Numbered from the stretch's first letter, positions 43,498 to 53,599 are shown. The stretch: 64,000 nt of DNA from Burkholderia sp. Bp8992 (GCF_003853705.1 NZ_QTQI01000007.1:1-64000); one strand, 5' to 3'. Notes: generated from the sequence alone by a model not told the origin. Made by a program: numbers and translations.

Positions 43498-45084
43498 TCA
43501 GGCCCGGCGCGATTCGAGATGGCTGGCGGACGCGGCCGTCTGCACGACGATGCGGTTGCGCCCGGCTTCCTTCGCGCGATACAGCGCGTCGTCGGCGAGC
43601 TTCAGCGCGCCCTGCATGTCGTCGTCGCGTTCGGGATAGCTCGTCGTCACGCCGATGCTCACGGTCAGGCGGCCGGCCGTGCCGGCGTCGTGCCGGATGC
43701 CGAGATCGAGGATGCCCGTGCGGATCGTTTCGGCGATCGTCACCGCGCCGTCCGTGTCGATGTCGGGCAGCACCACGACGAATTCCTCGCCGCCGTAGCG
43801 TGCCGCGTAGTCGGCCGGGCGGCGCAGGCAGCCGGCGATGCAGTGGCCGACCGCGGCGAGCGCGTCGTCGCCGGCCTGGTGGCCCTGCGTGTCGTTGTAG
43901 CGCTTGAAGTAGTCGACGTCGATGAACAGCAGCGACAGCGCGTGCTGCGAACGGGCGGCGCGGCGCCATTCGCGCGCGAGCGTGACGTCGAGCATCCGGC
44001 GGTTGTCGAGGCCGGTGAGGCCGTCGGTACGCGCGAGCGCCTGCAGTTCGGTTTCCGCGCGGTGGCGCTTGCGCAGCTGCACGTCGAGCAGCAGCGACAG
44101 GCCGACGAAGCCGATCGCGAGCGCGGCCATCGCGGAGCCGATCGGAATCGCGCGGTCGTACCACGCGGCGTAGGTGTCGGCTTCCGAGCGCGCGACCATG
44201 ATGATGAGCGGCAGGTGCTCGAGGTGCCGGAACACGTACAGGCGCCGCACGCCGTCGATCGACGCGGTGTCGGCGAAGCTGCCTTCGTTGGCCATCATGA
44301 AGCGCCGGAACGTGCTGGCATGGCTGATGTCGCGGCCGACGATCTTGGGGTCGTACGGCTCGCGCGCGAGCATCTTGCCGTCCGTATTGATCAGCGCGAT
44401 CGAGCCGCGATCGCCGAGCGACAGCCGCGAGAACAGGTTCTGGAAATATTCGAGCCGGATCGACATCACCGCGACGCCGCCGAACGACCCGTCGGGTTTC
44501 GTGATCCGCCGGCTGAGCGCGATGCTCGGCGAGCCGCCGCGCAGCCGCGAATGGTATGGCGGGCTGACGTACAGGCCGACGTCGGGGTGGTCGCGAGGCA
44601 CGGTGAAGTACGGTTCGTTGGCGAAGTTGGCCTTGCGCGGCACGTCGCCCTTGCCGTCGACCGAGATGTCGCCCTTCGCATCGAGCACGTAGATGCCGCC
44701 GAGGTACTTGGCCGTCGTCGCCCGGTCGAACAGCACCTGGCGGCGCAGCGGCATCGGCAGCTTGACGACGTCGGGGTCGTTCTCGCCTTCGACGACGGCC
44801 TGCAGCGACAGCGAGTAGATCTCGATGTTGCGTTCGATGTCCCACGACGCCATCAGTGCGAGATTCTGCTGCATGGCGATCGAGCGGTCGCGCGCGTCGA
44901 TGCGGCCTTCGTACAGCACGATCCCGCACAGGAGCAGCAGGATCAGTGCGATCAGCAGCCCCGTATAGAAGATCAGGTGCGGCAGCAGGAACCTGCGCAA
45001 ATGAGCGGCGACACGGCTCGTCAGGCCGGATTCGCTGGGCATTGCGTAGTCGGTTTCTGCCATGGTCCGAGGATCGATGGGCAT
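43498..45084 (-). CDS. Membrane diguanylate cyclase with dCache sensor
   Basis: The 528-residue protein has a membrane helix at about 35-58 (LIFYTGLLIALILLLLCGIVLY), a periplasmic dCache-type sensor, a second helix near 310-330 (SAMAALAIGFVGLSLLL), and a GGDEF domain (RTDGLTGLDNRRMLDVTL; active loop ARYGGEEFVVVLPD near residue 440). It makes cyclic di-GMP in response to an external signal. The start may be 45084 or the ATG at 45063; neither has a strong ribosome site. It lies 135 bp upstream of the two-component pair on the same strand. Confidence 0.88.
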   Translation of the reverse strand: MPIDPRTMAETDYAMPSESGLTSRVAAHLRRFLLPHLIFYTGLLIALILLLLCGIVLYEGRIDARDRSIAMQQNLALMASWDIERNIEIYSLSLQAVVEGENDPDVVKLPMPLRRQVLFDRATTAKYLGGIYVLDAKGDISVDGKGDVPRKANFANEPYFTVPRDHPDVGLYVSPPYHSRLRGGSPSIALSRRITKPDGSFGGVAVMSIRLEYFQNLFSRLSLGDRGSIALINTDGKMLAREPYDPKIVGRDISHASTFRRFMMANEGSFADTASIDGVRRLYVFRHLEHLPLIIMVARSEADTYAAWYDRAIPIGSAMAALAIGFVGLSLLLDVQLRKRHRAETELQALARTDGLTGLDNRRMLDVTLAREWRRAARSQHALSLLFIDVDYFKRYNDTQGHQAGDDALAAVGHCIAGCLRRPADYAARYGGEEFVVVLPDIDTDGAVTIAETIRTGILDLGIRHDAGTAGRLTVSIGVTTSYPERDDDMQGALKLADDALYRAKEAGRNRIVVQTAASASHLESRRA

Positions 45085-45558
45085 CGTCGCCAGGCGGCGG
45101 GCCGATGCGATTGTTCGTATGACGTGTCGGCGGCGATCCGGCGTGCGGCCCTTCCGGCGCCTCTCAGCCTTTCAGCGGAGAAAATGGACACCGATTATCG
45201 GCAATCGCGGCCAGATAAACCGGTAAATCATCGATTCACCGGCAACATCTGCCGCGATTCGACGATCCGGAGAATCGGGCGGCGCGGATTCAACGGAGTA
45301 TAACGCGCGCGTTCGCGTACGCGGAAAATGTTGCAGCCCGTTGATCCGGATCAAATTACCGTGAATACCCGAACTTGCAAATATCGGGGAAAGCGTTGCG
45401 GCGCAAGGCTCCGTGGGGTGGCGGATGCGTCCGCGATGCGCAAGACCGGCGATTTCGCCGGTTTAACGGCGCGCACGCGTGAAACTTGAATGCGGAAGAT
45501 GCGTACCGATTATCGGTTTCAACGGACGATTTCAACGGCCGTACGAAAGTGAATATGA
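45085..45558. other. Intergenic gap upstream of the cyclase, no gene seen
   Basis: This gap between the diguanylate cyclase start and the malate synthase terminator is noticeably more AT-rich than its surroundings. I see no gene or RNA in it; it should contain the cyclase promoter. Confidence 0.4.
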
Positions 45559-45587
45559 AAACGGGCGGCCGCGCGGGCCGCCCGTTT
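45559..45587 (-). terminator. Terminator of the malate synthase gene
   Basis: A perfect 12-bp stem (AAACGGGCGGCC and complement) with a five-base loop lies 45 bp after the glcB stop and leads into TTTTCAT on the minus strand. Confidence 0.75.
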
Positions 45588-45631
45588 CATGACGCCGGCT
45601 GGCATGCGGGCCGGGCCCGCATGCGCTTGCC

Positions 45632-47806
45632 TCAAGCGCCGTGCTGTTGCGCCTTGAATGCGAGGCGGAACTGGTGCAGCAGCGGCTCGGTGTAACCGCT
45701 CGGCTGCGACGTGCCCTGCAGCGCGAGCGCGCACGCGGCCTTGAACGCGGTCGACTGGTCGTAGCCGGGCGCCATCGGTCGATAGTTCGGGTCGCCGGCG
45801 TTCTGCTGGTCGACGACGCGCGCCATCCGCTTGAACACGTCGAGCACGAACGCCTCCGTGATCACGCCGTGGCGCAGCCAGTTCGCGATGTGCTGGCTCG
45901 AAATGCGCAGCGTGGCACGGTCTTCCATCAGGCCGACGTCGTGGATGTCGGGCACCTTCGAGCAGCCGACGCCCTGCTCGACCCAGCGCACGACGTAGCC
46001 GAGGATGCCCTGCGCGTTGTTCTCGACTTCGCTCAGGATCTCGGCCTCGCTCCACGCGGCGCGCTCGACGACCGGCACGGTCAGCAGGCCTTCGAGCAGC
46101 GTGTCGCGTTCGCTCGCGTACGGCGTCTTCTCGAGTTCCTGCTGGACGGCCTGCACGTCGACGAGGTGGTAATGCAGCGCGTGCAGCGTCGCGGCGGTCG
46201 GCGACGGCACCCAGGCGGTGTTCGCGCCGGCGCGCGGATGCGCGATCTTCTGCTCGAGCATCGCGTGCATCAGGTCCGGCATCGCCCACATGCCCTTGCC
46301 GATCTGCGCGCGGCCGCGCAGGCCGGCCGACAGGCCCGCGAGCACGTTGTTGCGCTCGTACGACTGGATCCACGCCGACGATTTCATGTCGCCCTTGCGG
46401 ATCATCGGGCCCGCTTCCATCGCGGTGTGCATCTCGTCGCCGGTGCGGTCGAGGAAGCCGGTGTTGATGAACGCCACGCGCGCGGCGGCGGCGGCGATAC
46501 ACGCGGCGAGATTCACGCTGGTGCGTCGCTCCTCGTCCATGATGCCCATCTTCAGCGTGTTGCGCGGCAGGCCGTACAGATCCTCGATGCGCGCGAACAG
46601 CGTATCGGCGAACGCGACTTCGACCGGGCCGTGCATCTTCGGCTTCACGATGTAGATCGAGCCCGTGCGCGAATTGCGTTTCGCCTTCAGGTCGTGCAAC
46701 GCGCACAGCGTCGTGACGACGCCGTCGAGGATGCCTTCCGGAATCTCGTTGCCGTCGCGGTCGAGCACGGCGCCGTTGGTCATCAGGTGGCCGACGTTGC
46801 GCACGAACAGCAGCGAGCGGCCGTGCAGCGACAGCGTGCCGCCGTCGGGCGTCGTGTACTCGCGATCGGCGTTCAGGCGGCGCGTGAAGCTTTTGCCGCC
46901 CTTCGCGACTTCCTCGACCAGCGTGCCCTGCATCAGGCCGAGCCAGTTGCGGTAGAGCTGGACCTTGTCTTCGGCGTCGACCGCCGCGACCGAATCCTCG
47001 CAGTCGATGATCGTGCTGACCGCGGCTTCGAGCACGACGTCCTTCACGTTCGCGAGATCGGCGCGGCCGATCGGCGTCGAGGCATCGATCTGGATCTCGA
47101 GGTGCAGCCCGTTGTGCTTCAGCAGGATCGCGGACGGTGCGTCGGCGGCGCCCTGGTAGCCGACGAACTGCGCCGGCTGCGCGAGATGCACGACGCCCTT
47201 GCCGGTTTCGACGGCGAGCTGGCCGTCCTGCACGCGATAGCGCAGCGCGTCGCGGTGCGAGCCGCTCGCGAGCGGCGCCGCGTTGTCGAGCACGTCGCGC
47301 GCGTAGTCGATCACGCGCTGGCCGCGTGTCGGGTTGTAGGCGGCGGTGCGTTCGGCGCCGCCGTCTTCGGGCAGCGCGTCGGTGCCGTACAGCGCGTCGT
47401 ACAGGCTGCCCCAGCGGGCGTTCGCGGCATTCAGCGCGTAGCGCGCGTTCGACAGCGGCACGACGAGTTGCGGGCCGGCCTGCGTGGCGATCTCGCTGTC
47501 GACGTTCGCGGTGGCTGCCGCGACGTTCGACGGGACCGGCACGAGGTAGCCGATTTGTTTGAGGAACGCGCGGTACGCGGCATGGTCGCGTACGGGGCCC
47601 GGGTGTGCACGGTGCCACGCGTCGAGTTCCTGCTGCAGGCGGTCGCGTTCCGCGAGCAGTTCGCGGTTGCGCGGCGCGAGATCGTGCACCAGGGCCGAGA
47701 AACCGCTCCAGAACGCGGCCTTGTCGATGCCGGTGCCCGGCAGCGCTTCGTTTTCAATGAACTGGCTCAGCGCTGGCGCGACTTGCAGTCCTGCTTGGTC
47801 GATCAT
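45632..47806 (-). CDS. glcB: Malate synthase G
   Basis: The 724-residue enzyme condenses glyoxylate with acetyl-CoA to malate, consuming the glyoxylate made by glycolate oxidation. Length and sequence are those of the G isoform: [15 protein letters not shown] near residue 125, [20 protein letters not shown] near 273 (active-site region), [18 protein letters not shown], then [30 protein letters not shown] and [14 protein letters not shown] precedes the ATG. The next gene upstream is a GlcG-like gene and then a glcF remnant, so this was once a fuller glycolate locus. Confidence 0.95.
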   Translation of the reverse strand: MIDQAGLQVAPALSQFIENEALPGTGIDKAAFWSGFSALVHDLAPRNRELLAERDRLQQELDAWHRAHPGPVRDHAAYRAFLKQIGYLVPVPSNVAAATANVDSEIATQAGPQLVVPLSNARYALNAANARWGSLYDALYGTDALPEDGGAERTAAYNPTRGQRVIDYARDVLDNAAPLASGSHRDALRYRVQDGQLAVETGKGVVHLAQPAQFVGYQGAADAPSAILLKHNGLHLEIQIDASTPIGRADLANVKDVVLEAAVSTIIDCEDSVAAVDAEDKVQLYRNWLGLMQGTLVEEVAKGGKSFTRRLNADREYTTPDGGTLSLHGRSLLFVRNVGHLMTNGAVLDRDGNEIPEGILDGVVTTLCALHDLKAKRNSRTGSIYIVKPKMHGPVEVAFADTLFARIEDLYGLPRNTLKMGIMDEERRTSVNLAACIAAAAARVAFINTGFLDRTGDEMHTAMEAGPMIRKGDMKSSAWIQSYERNNVLAGLSAGLRGRAQIGKGMWAMPDLMHAMLEQKIAHPRAGANTAWVPSPTAATLHALHYHLVDVQAVQQELEKTPYASERDTLLEGLLTVPVVERAAWSEAEILSEVENNAQGILGYVVRWVEQGVGCSKVPDIHDVGLMEDRATLRISSQHIANWLRHGVITEAFVLDVFKRMARVVDQQNAGDPNYRPMAPGYDQSTAFKAACALALQGTSQPSGYTEPLLHQFRLAFKAQQHGA

Positions 47807-47850
47807 CGTGATTCCTCCCGGGGAATGAAAAACGCGCGCACGTTGGCTGG

Positions 47851-48255
47851 CTATGCCACGACGCTTTGTGTACCGGCGCGGGCGATCTGCGCGTCCTGTT
47901 CGGACTTTACGCCAGACACACCGATCGCGCCTGCGATCCGGCCGCCGACCGTGACCGGCACGCCGCCTTCGAGCAACCCCGTCAGCGGCGCGCTGAGAAA
48001 CGCGGTGCGGCCACCGTTGATCATATCCTCATACGCCTTCGTCTCGCGACGTCCGAGCGCCGCCGCGCGCGCCTTGTCCTGCGCGATGGCGCTGCTGGCC
48101 GGCGACGCGCCGTCCAGCCGCGCGAACGCGAGCAGGTGGCCGCCGTCGTCGACGACGGCGATCGACACGGCCCAGCCGTGGCGCTCCGCTTCCGCGCGGG
48201 CGGCGGCGAGCATGCGGTCGGCATCGGCCAGTTCGAGTTCGGGTTTCGTCTGCAT
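47851..48255 (-). CDS. glcG: GlcG/HbpS-family protein
   Basis: The 134-residue protein belongs to the GlcG/HbpS (DUF336) family: [37 protein letters not shown] near residue 29, and the glycine-rich [36 protein letters not shown] near residue 93. Family members bind haem or act beside glycolate oxidase or glycerol dehydratase; the exact role of GlcG is unsettled. It lies 44 bp upstream of glcB on the same strand, consistent with a glc operon. A ribosome site AGGA is visible. Confidence 0.88.
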   Translation of the reverse strand: MQTKPELELADADRMLAAARAEAERHGWAVSIAVVDDGGHLLAFARLDGASPASSAIAQDKARAAALGRRETKAYEDMINGGRTAFLSAPLTGLLEGGVPVTVGGRIAGAIGVSGVKSEQDAQIARAGTQSVVA

Positions 48256-48275
48256 GGAGATCCTCCGGAATCAGG

Positions 48276-48470
48276 TCAGTTGACGAGTCGGTTGTCGACG
48301 AGCTCGATCCAGTGGCGCACGGGCGTGCGGCCCGCGCCGTTCAGGTGAGTCTGGCAGCCGACGTTCGCCGTGACAATCAGGTCCGGCCGCGCGGCTTCGA
48401 GCGCATCGAGTTTGTTGTCGCGCAGTGTCGTCGCGAGTTCGGGCTGCGGGCTGCGTCAGCGAATACGTGC
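48276..48470 (-). pseudogene. glcF: 3' remnant of glycolate oxidase iron-sulfur subunit gene
   Basis: Read on the minus strand, codons ending at the TGA at 48276-48278 give LRDNKLDALEAARPDLIVTANVGCQTHLN, then TPVRHWIELVDNRLVN, the conserved C-terminus of GlcF. Further upstream the frame is broken. A seven-base tandem duplication (CAGCCCG twice, near 48434-48450) interrupts the expected GTYSLTQPELAT, and beyond AGTYS the similarity ends around 48470. At least 85% of the gene is missing. The glcD and glcE genes are also absent here. The remnant follows the glcG-glcB context, so the locus lost its oxidase subunits by deletion. Confidence 0.75.
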
Positions 48471-48529
48471 CGGCCCGGTCGCGGCATCGATGGCCGTCGG
48501 CGGCATTCGTCGGATCAAATCCGGGCCGC

Positions 48530-48840
48530 GTCGGGACGCTGCAATCGCTGACCGGCCTGCTGCTCAGTTCGGTGTTCGCGTCGGTGAACAACCTCTATCA
48601 CCGCGAGCCGCTGAAGAAGCAGATCGATCGCCAGCATGCGCGGCGCTACAACGCGGTCACGGGGCGGTTGCCCGACCAGGCGCAAGGCCGCGAGCGAACC
48701 TGTCCGCCAGTGCGTCGCGTATCTGCGCGAGATCGAGCGGGAGGAACAGCGGCTCGTGCGCTCGACGTTGCGGCTCGAAGGGTGGACTCGAGCCGGCGTG
48801 GCTGCGCGGCGGGGCGCACGGGTCGCAACCCGCGCCGTAA
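48530..48840 (+). pseudogene. Remnant of an unidentified gene
   Basis: One frame gives LQSLTGLLLSSVFASVNNLYHREPLKKQIDRQHARRYNAVTGRLPD. Then another frame continues with RQCVAYLREIEREEQRLVRSTLRLEGW. Both look protein-like, and together they read as one C-terminal region with a frameshift near 48690. No intact start or family was recognised. It abuts the glcF remnant, so the two probably met by deletion. The rhlE promoter must lie within or just after it. Confidence 0.4.
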
Positions 48841-48875
48841 CCGCTAGAATTGCGGTTTTAGCCCGGAATACGTCC

Positions 48876-50321
48876 ATGTCCTTTGCCTCGCTTGGCCTGA
48901 TCGAGCCGCTGCTGCGTAACCTGCAGGGCCTCAATTACCAGACACCTACGCCGGTGCAGGCCAAGGCGATTCCCGCCGTGCTCGGCGGCAAGGACGTCAT
49001 GGCCGCGGCGCAGACCGGCACGGGCAAGACGGCCGGTTTTGCGCTGCCGCTGCTGCAACGGCTCGTGCAACACGGCCCGGCGGTGTCGAGCAACCGCGCG
49101 CGCGTGCTGGTGCTGGTGCCCACGCGTGAGCTGGCCGAGCAGGTGCTGCAAAGCTTCGTCGAGTACGGCAAGGGCCTCGATCTGCGTTTCCTGGCCGCCT
49201 ACGGCGGCGTGAGCATCAACCCGCAGATGATGAAGCTGCGCAAGGGCGTCGATGTGCTCGTTGCCACACCGGGCCGTCTGCTCGACCTCAATCGCCAGAA
49301 CGCGGTGCAGTTCGATCAGGTGCAGACGCTGGTGCTCGATGAAGCCGACCGCATGCTGGACCTCGGCTTTGCGCGCGAACTCGACGCCGTCTTCGCCGCG
49401 TTGCCGGCTCGGCGCCAGACGCTGCTGTTCTCCGCGACGTTTACCGACGATATCCGCGCGATGGCAGCGAACATCCTGCGCAATCCGGTCGATATCAGCG
49501 TCAGCGCACCCAATGCCACAGCCAGCAAGATCAAGCAGTGGGTGGTGACGGTCGACAAGCGGAACAAGCCCGACCTGTTCATGCACCTGGTGGCCGAGAA
49601 CAACTGGGAGCACGCGCTGGTGTTCGTCAAGACCCGCAACGGCGTGGATTACCTGGCGGCCATGCTGGATGAAGCGGGCTATGCGGTCGACACCATCCAC
49701 GGCGACAAGCCGCAACCCGCGCGCCTGCGTGCGCTGGAGCGCTTCAAGGCACGCGAGGTCCAGATGCTGGTCGCCACCGATGTGGCGGCGCGCGGACTCG
49801 ATATCGACGATCTGCCGCTGGTGATCAACGTCGATCTGCCGATCGTCGCGCAGGATTACGTGCACCGTATCGGCCGTACCGGCCGAGCGGGCGCCAGCGG
49901 GGTGGCGGTGTCGCTCGTGTGCGCCGACGAGGCACCGCAGCTGGCCGCGATCGAGGCGTTGATCCGGCAGACGCTGCGGCGTGAAGAAGAGCCGGGCTTC
50001 GAAGCCGAACACCGTGTGCCGGAAACGAGCGCGACGGGGCAGATCATCAAGAAGCCGAAAAAGCCGAAGAAGCCGAAGGTGCAGCAAGCGGCGCCGGTTG
50101 CCAAGCAAGCGCCGGGCAAGAAGGCGCGCCCGCAAACGCAAGGCGGGGAAGGCAAGCGCAAGCCCGCCGCGCCGCACGAGAAGCCGGCCGGTAACGGAGT
50201 GGATTACACGATCGGTAGCCCGTTCAGCGTGCAGAAGCCGCGCAGTAAGCCTGCTGGCAAGGCGGGTTCGGGGACAGGCAAGCCGGCGGGGAAACCCGCT
50301 GGTGGCCGTGGCAAACGCTAA
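48876..50321 (+). CDS. rhlE: DEAD-box ATP-dependent RNA helicase, RhlE type
   Basis: The 481-residue helicase has the Q motif (FASLGLIEPLLRNLQGLNYQTPTPVQ), Walker A AAQTGTGKT near residue 45, PTRELAEQ, DEAD near residue 155, SAT in LLFSATF, and C-terminal motifs TDVAARGLD and HRIGRTGRAG near residue 330. A basic Lys/Pro/Gly-rich tail of about 100 residues (KKPKKPKKPK and GKPAGKPAGGRGKR) is typical of RhlE and binds RNA nonspecifically. It acts in ribosome assembly or RNA decay and cold tolerance. Third-position GC looks slightly lower than in neighbours. Confidence 0.93.
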   Translation: MSFASLGLIEPLLRNLQGLNYQTPTPVQAKAIPAVLGGKDVMAAAQTGTGKTAGFALPLLQRLVQHGPAVSSNRARVLVLVPTRELAEQVLQSFVEYGKGLDLRFLAAYGGVSINPQMMKLRKGVDVLVATPGRLLDLNRQNAVQFDQVQTLVLDEADRMLDLGFARELDAVFAALPARRQTLLFSATFTDDIRAMAANILRNPVDISVSAPNATASKIKQWVVTVDKRNKPDLFMHLVAENNWEHALVFVKTRNGVDYLAAMLDEAGYAVDTIHGDKPQPARLRALERFKAREVQMLVATDVAARGLDIDDLPLVINVDLPIVAQDYVHRIGRTGRAGASGVAVSLVCADEAPQLAAIEALIRQTLRREEEPGFEAEHRVPETSATGQIIKKPKKPKKPKVQQAAPVAKQAPGKKARPQTQGGEGKRKPAAPHEKPAGNGVDYTIGSPFSVQKPRSKPAGKAGSGTGKPAGKPAGGRGKR

Positions 50322-50336
50322 CCCTGATCCGAAATG

Positions 50337-50358
50337 AAAAAAGCCCGCCAAGGCGGGC
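50337..50358 (-). terminator. Terminator of the sugar-transport operon
   Basis: GCCCGCC and GGCGGGC pair around AA; on the minus strand the hairpin is followed by TTTTTT. It lies 50 bp after the last permease gene. Confidence 0.8.
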
Positions 50359-50406
50359 AACCTCACGATGCGGAGGGGGAGATACGAAAACGCCGGCCGT
50401 GCGCGT

Positions 50407-51258
50407 TCAGCCTTTCGTCGCGCCGAACGTGAGCCCTGCGACGAAATGCTTCTGCATCGCGAAGAACATCGCGACCGACGGCAGCGCGGCGAGAATCGAG
50501 CCGGCCGATACGAGATTCCACGACGTCGTCCATTGCCCCTTCAGCGCCGCGACACCCGCCGTGATAGGTGCGGCCTCATCGCCTTGCGTGAGACACAGCG
50601 CCCAGAAGTAATCGTTCCACACGAACGTGAACACCAGGATCGCCAGCGCAGCCAATGCAGGCCGGATCAACGGCAGCACGATCCGCCAGAACACCGTCCA
50701 TTCGCCGGCGCCTTCGATACGCGCGGCCTCGATCAGCTCGAACGGCAGCTGCTTGATGAAGTTGCGCAGGAACAGTGTGCAGAACCCCGTCTGAAACGCG
50801 ACATGAAACAGGATCAGCGCTTCGACGGTATTGAACACGCCGAGCCTCAAGGACAGATCGCGCACCGGAATCATCAGCACCTGCACGGGCACGAAGTTGC
50901 CGGCGACGAACGTGCCGAACAGCGCGACATTGCCGCGAAACCGGTAGGTCGCGAGCGCGAAGCCGGCCATCGACGCGAGCGCGATCGAGCCGATCACGGA
51001 CGGCACCGTGATCTGCACGCTGTTCCAGAAGTAATGCAGCATCGGCGACGTGGTGAGCGCATCGCGATAGTTCTCGATCATCGAGAAATGCCGCGGCCAG
51101 CCCCAGTAGTGGCCTTCGACGAGTTCTTCGGTCGAGCGCACCGACGTGACGAACACCGCGATCATCGGCAGCAGCCAGATCAGCAGCGCGACGGGCAGCG
51201 ACAGCTTGTACAGCCGGCGCGATACCGGTTTCCAGTGGGCAACGGGTGTCGGAAACAT
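50407..51258 (-). CDS. ABC sugar transporter permease (MalG type)
   Basis: The 283-residue inner-membrane protein has six predicted helices (LSLPVALLIWLLPMIAVFVTSV at the start) and the EAA cytoplasmic loop ELIEAARIEGAGEWTVFWRIVLPLIRPALAAL, which contacts the ATPase. It ends in FVAGLTFGATKG as in CUT1 family permeases. It is the last gene of a five-gene operon with ATPase, beta-galactosidase, binding protein and the second permease, all on the minus strand, so it probably imports a galactoside. Confidence 0.9.
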   Translation of the reverse strand: MFPTPVAHWKPVSRRLYKLSLPVALLIWLLPMIAVFVTSVRSTEELVEGHYWGWPRHFSMIENYRDALTTSPMLHYFWNSVQITVPSVIGSIALASMAGFALATYRFRGNVALFGTFVAGNFVPVQVLMIPVRDLSLRLGVFNTVEALILFHVAFQTGFCTLFLRNFIKQLPFELIEAARIEGAGEWTVFWRIVLPLIRPALAALAILVFTFVWNDYFWALCLTQGDEAAPITAGVAALKGQWTTSWNLVSAGSILAALPSVAMFFAMQKHFVAGLTFGATKG

Positions 51259-51279
51259 GGTGAATGAACTCCCGAAAGG

Positions 51280-52221
51280 TCACTGTTCGTTGCGCAGCAT
51301 GCGGCGCAACTGGAACACGATGTAGACGAGCATGATCGCGAACAGCACGACCGCGATCGACGCGGAATAGCCGAGCCGGTAGTACTTGATCGCCTGGTCG
51401 TACATGTAATACGCGAGCACGGTCGAACTCTCGAACGGGCCGCCGCTCGTCATCACCGAGATCAGGTCGAAGCTGCGCAGCGCGCCGATCACCGTGACGA
51501 CGATCGCCATGAACGTGGTCGGCCGCAGTTGCGGCAGCACGACGTGCCACAGCAGCGCGAAGCCGCGCGCGCCTTCCATTCGCGCGGCTTCGATCTGTTC
51601 CGGGTTGACCGACGTGAGGCCGGTCAGGTACAGGATCATGCAGTACGCCGTCTGCGGCCACAGCGCGGCGAACACGACGCCGAGCGTTGCATAGCGCGCG
51701 TCGCCGAGCACCGGGATGCCGTGCCCCGCGAGCAGCGCGAGCAGCCCGAAGGTCGGATCGTAGAACCACGAGAAGATCAGGCCGACGACCACGCCGGACA
51801 GCACGAACGGCGCGAAGAACAGCGATTTCACGAGCCGGATGCCGCCGACCGCCTGGTTCAGGTACAGCGCGAGCGCAAGGCCGAGCGGCGGCGCGAGCAT
51901 GAAGAGCGCGAGCCAGATCACGTTGTTGCGCAGCGCCGTGTAGAACGTCGGCGCCTGCAGCAGTTCGGCATAGTTCGCGAAGCCGACGAAGGTGCGCTCG
52001 GTCATCCCGTCCCAGTTGTACAGGCTCAGCCACAGCGTCGACAGGATCGGCCAGATCACATAGACGGCAACCATTGCGCAGGCCGGCGCGAGAAACAGCC
52101 ACGCGGCGCGCCGTTGCCGCCGCACGGCAGGCGACGGGCGGCGCGCGGGCAACGTGGTGGCGGATGTCCCGCGCGGCGGCGCGGTGCCGGCGGGCGGGGT
52201 GGACGTGATCGGACTGGACAC
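51280..52221 (-). CDS. ABC sugar transporter permease (MalF type)
   Basis: The 313-residue permease starts at the GTG at 52221, which has AGGAGG eight bases upstream. A proline-rich cytosolic leader precedes the first helix (AAWLFLAPACAMVAVYVIWPILSTLWLSLYNWDG). The EAA loop is EQIEAARMEGARGFALLWHVVLPQLRPTTFM. The second-last helix motif and VFQLRRMLRNEQ end are as in CUT1 transporters. It pairs with the MalG-type permease 21 bp downstream. Confidence 0.9.
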   Translation of the reverse strand: MSSPITSTPPAGTAPPRGTSATTLPARRPSPAVRRQRRAAWLFLAPACAMVAVYVIWPILSTLWLSLYNWDGMTERTFVGFANYAELLQAPTFYTALRNNVIWLALFMLAPPLGLALALYLNQAVGGIRLVKSLFFAPFVLSGVVVGLIFSWFYDPTFGLLALLAGHGIPVLGDARYATLGVVFAALWPQTAYCMILYLTGLTSVNPEQIEAARMEGARGFALLWHVVLPQLRPTTFMAIVVTVIGALRSFDLISVMTSGGPFESSTVLAYYMYDQAIKYYRLGYSASIAVVLFAIMLVYIVFQLRRMLRNEQ

Positions 52222-52275
52222 GGCAAGCCTCCTGAACGGACACGGCGGCACGCGGCCGCCGGTTGGGTCACGCGG

Positions 52276-53535
52276 TCACTTCTTGTAGATCCGCTTGCGG
52301 GTCTGTTCGAGTTGCGCGAGCACCGTATCGAGCTGCGCGGGATTCGCGAGGAACTGCTGCATGCCCTTCATCCCCTCGTCGGCCATTTCCTTCGTCATGT
52401 CGCGGTCGTAGAACTGCGCGACGCCGCCCTTCGTGTCGGCGAGGATCCGGAAACCGATGCGCGAGATCGGATCGGCCGGTTCGGGCGACTTGCTGTTGGC
52501 CGACAGCGAGCCGAGGCCTTCCGCGAGCTTCGCGCCCATCTCGGGCGTTTCGACGAACGCGAGGAACGTGTGCGCGTCGGCCTTGTTCTTCGCCTTCGTC
52601 GGGATGTGCAGCGATTCGACCGGGCCGTCCTCGGCGGTCGGCACCTTCGGGTCGATGATCGGGAAGCGGTAGTAGCCCATTTCCGGCTTCACGTTCGGCG
52701 GGAAACCGGCCGCGATGAAGGTGCCCATCAGCATCATCGCGGCCTTGCCCTGGAACAGGAACGGCTGCGCGCCGTCGAGATCGTAGGACAGCGCGTTGTC
52801 GATGAAGTAGCCGGCATCGATCAGCGACTTCCACGTCGTGTAGACCTTCTTCACGCGCGGGTCGGTGTACGGCACGTCGCCGGCCATCAGCTGCTGGTGG
52901 AACGCGTTGCCGTTCAGGCGCAGGTCGAGATAGTCGAACCAGCCGGCGAGCGTCCATGCGTCGCGGCCGCCGATCGCGACCGGCGTGATGCCGGCCGCCT
53001 TCAGCTTCTTGCACGCGTCGAGAAACTGGTCCCAGGTCTTCGGCTCGTCGGCGATGCCGACCTTGCGGAACAAGTCCTTGCGGTAGAACAGCCCCCACGA
53101 GTAGTAGACGGTCGGCGCCGCGTACTGCTTGCCGTTGTACGACGACGCGCTGCGCGTCGACGCATACATCGCGTCCCAGCCGTTCTTCGTCCAGTCGCCG
53201 CTCAAGTCCTCGAACAGCCCGCGCTTCGCGTAGTACGCCATCCGCTCGCCCGCGTGCCAGTTCACGACGTCCGGCGCGACGGTCGTGAGCCACGCGGGGA
53301 GCTGCACCTTGTACGCTTCCTCGTCGACGAAAGTAGGCTTCACGTCGATGTCGGGGTGCGCCTTGTGGAACGCTTCGATCGTCGATTGCCAGACCGCGCG
53401 CTGGCTCGCGCCCTTGAACGCGATGTTGATCGTCAGCGTGCCGGCATCGGCGGGCGCGGTCATGCCGAGCGACGCGAAGGCGACGGCGGCGGCCGTGGCG
53501 AGCCGTGCGGCGGCGCGAAGGGGGCGATGTGTCAT
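52276..53535 (-). CDS. ABC sugar-binding protein
   Basis: The 419-residue periplasmic protein has a signal peptide (RLATAAAVAFASLGMTAPADAG). Its mature part is of the CUT1 extracellular solute-binding family: GTLTINIAFKGASQRAVWQSTIEAFHKAHPDIDVKPTF, then PDVVNWHAGERMAYYAKRGLFEDLS and PFLFQGKAAMMLMGTFIAAGFP. It delivers a sugar or oligosaccharide to the two permeases encoded downstream. Adjacent beta-galactosidase suggests a galactoside ligand. Confidence 0.9.
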   Translation of the reverse strand: MTHRPLRAAARLATAAAVAFASLGMTAPADAGTLTINIAFKGASQRAVWQSTIEAFHKAHPDIDVKPTFVDEEAYKVQLPAWLTTVAPDVVNWHAGERMAYYAKRGLFEDLSGDWTKNGWDAMYASTRSASSYNGKQYAAPTVYYSWGLFYRKDLFRKVGIADEPKTWDQFLDACKKLKAAGITPVAIGGRDAWTLAGWFDYLDLRLNGNAFHQQLMAGDVPYTDPRVKKVYTTWKSLIDAGYFIDNALSYDLDGAQPFLFQGKAAMMLMGTFIAAGFPPNVKPEMGYYRFPIIDPKVPTAEDGPVESLHIPTKAKNKADAHTFLAFVETPEMGAKLAEGLGSLSANSKSPEPADPISRIGFRILADTKGGVAQFYDRDMTKEMADEGMKGMQQFLANPAQLDTVLAQLEQTRKRIYKK

Positions 53536-53599
53536 GCGTGTCTCCAGTCCTGGGTGTCGTTGTGCGTGACCGGCGCGGCGTGGCGCCGGTGGCGGGGGG

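Noticed and set aside
41303-44929. A 1208-residue open frame ending with the response regulator
   Set aside because: Only the last 214 residues are protein-like; the rest is an out-of-frame reading of the histidine kinase and diguanylate cyclase genes in GC-rich DNA.
51262-51280. TCCCGAAAGGTCACT near the sugar permease start as another iteron
   Set aside because: Shares only the TCCCGAAA half; the CTCACC half and spacing are wrong, and it lies at a permease ribosome site.
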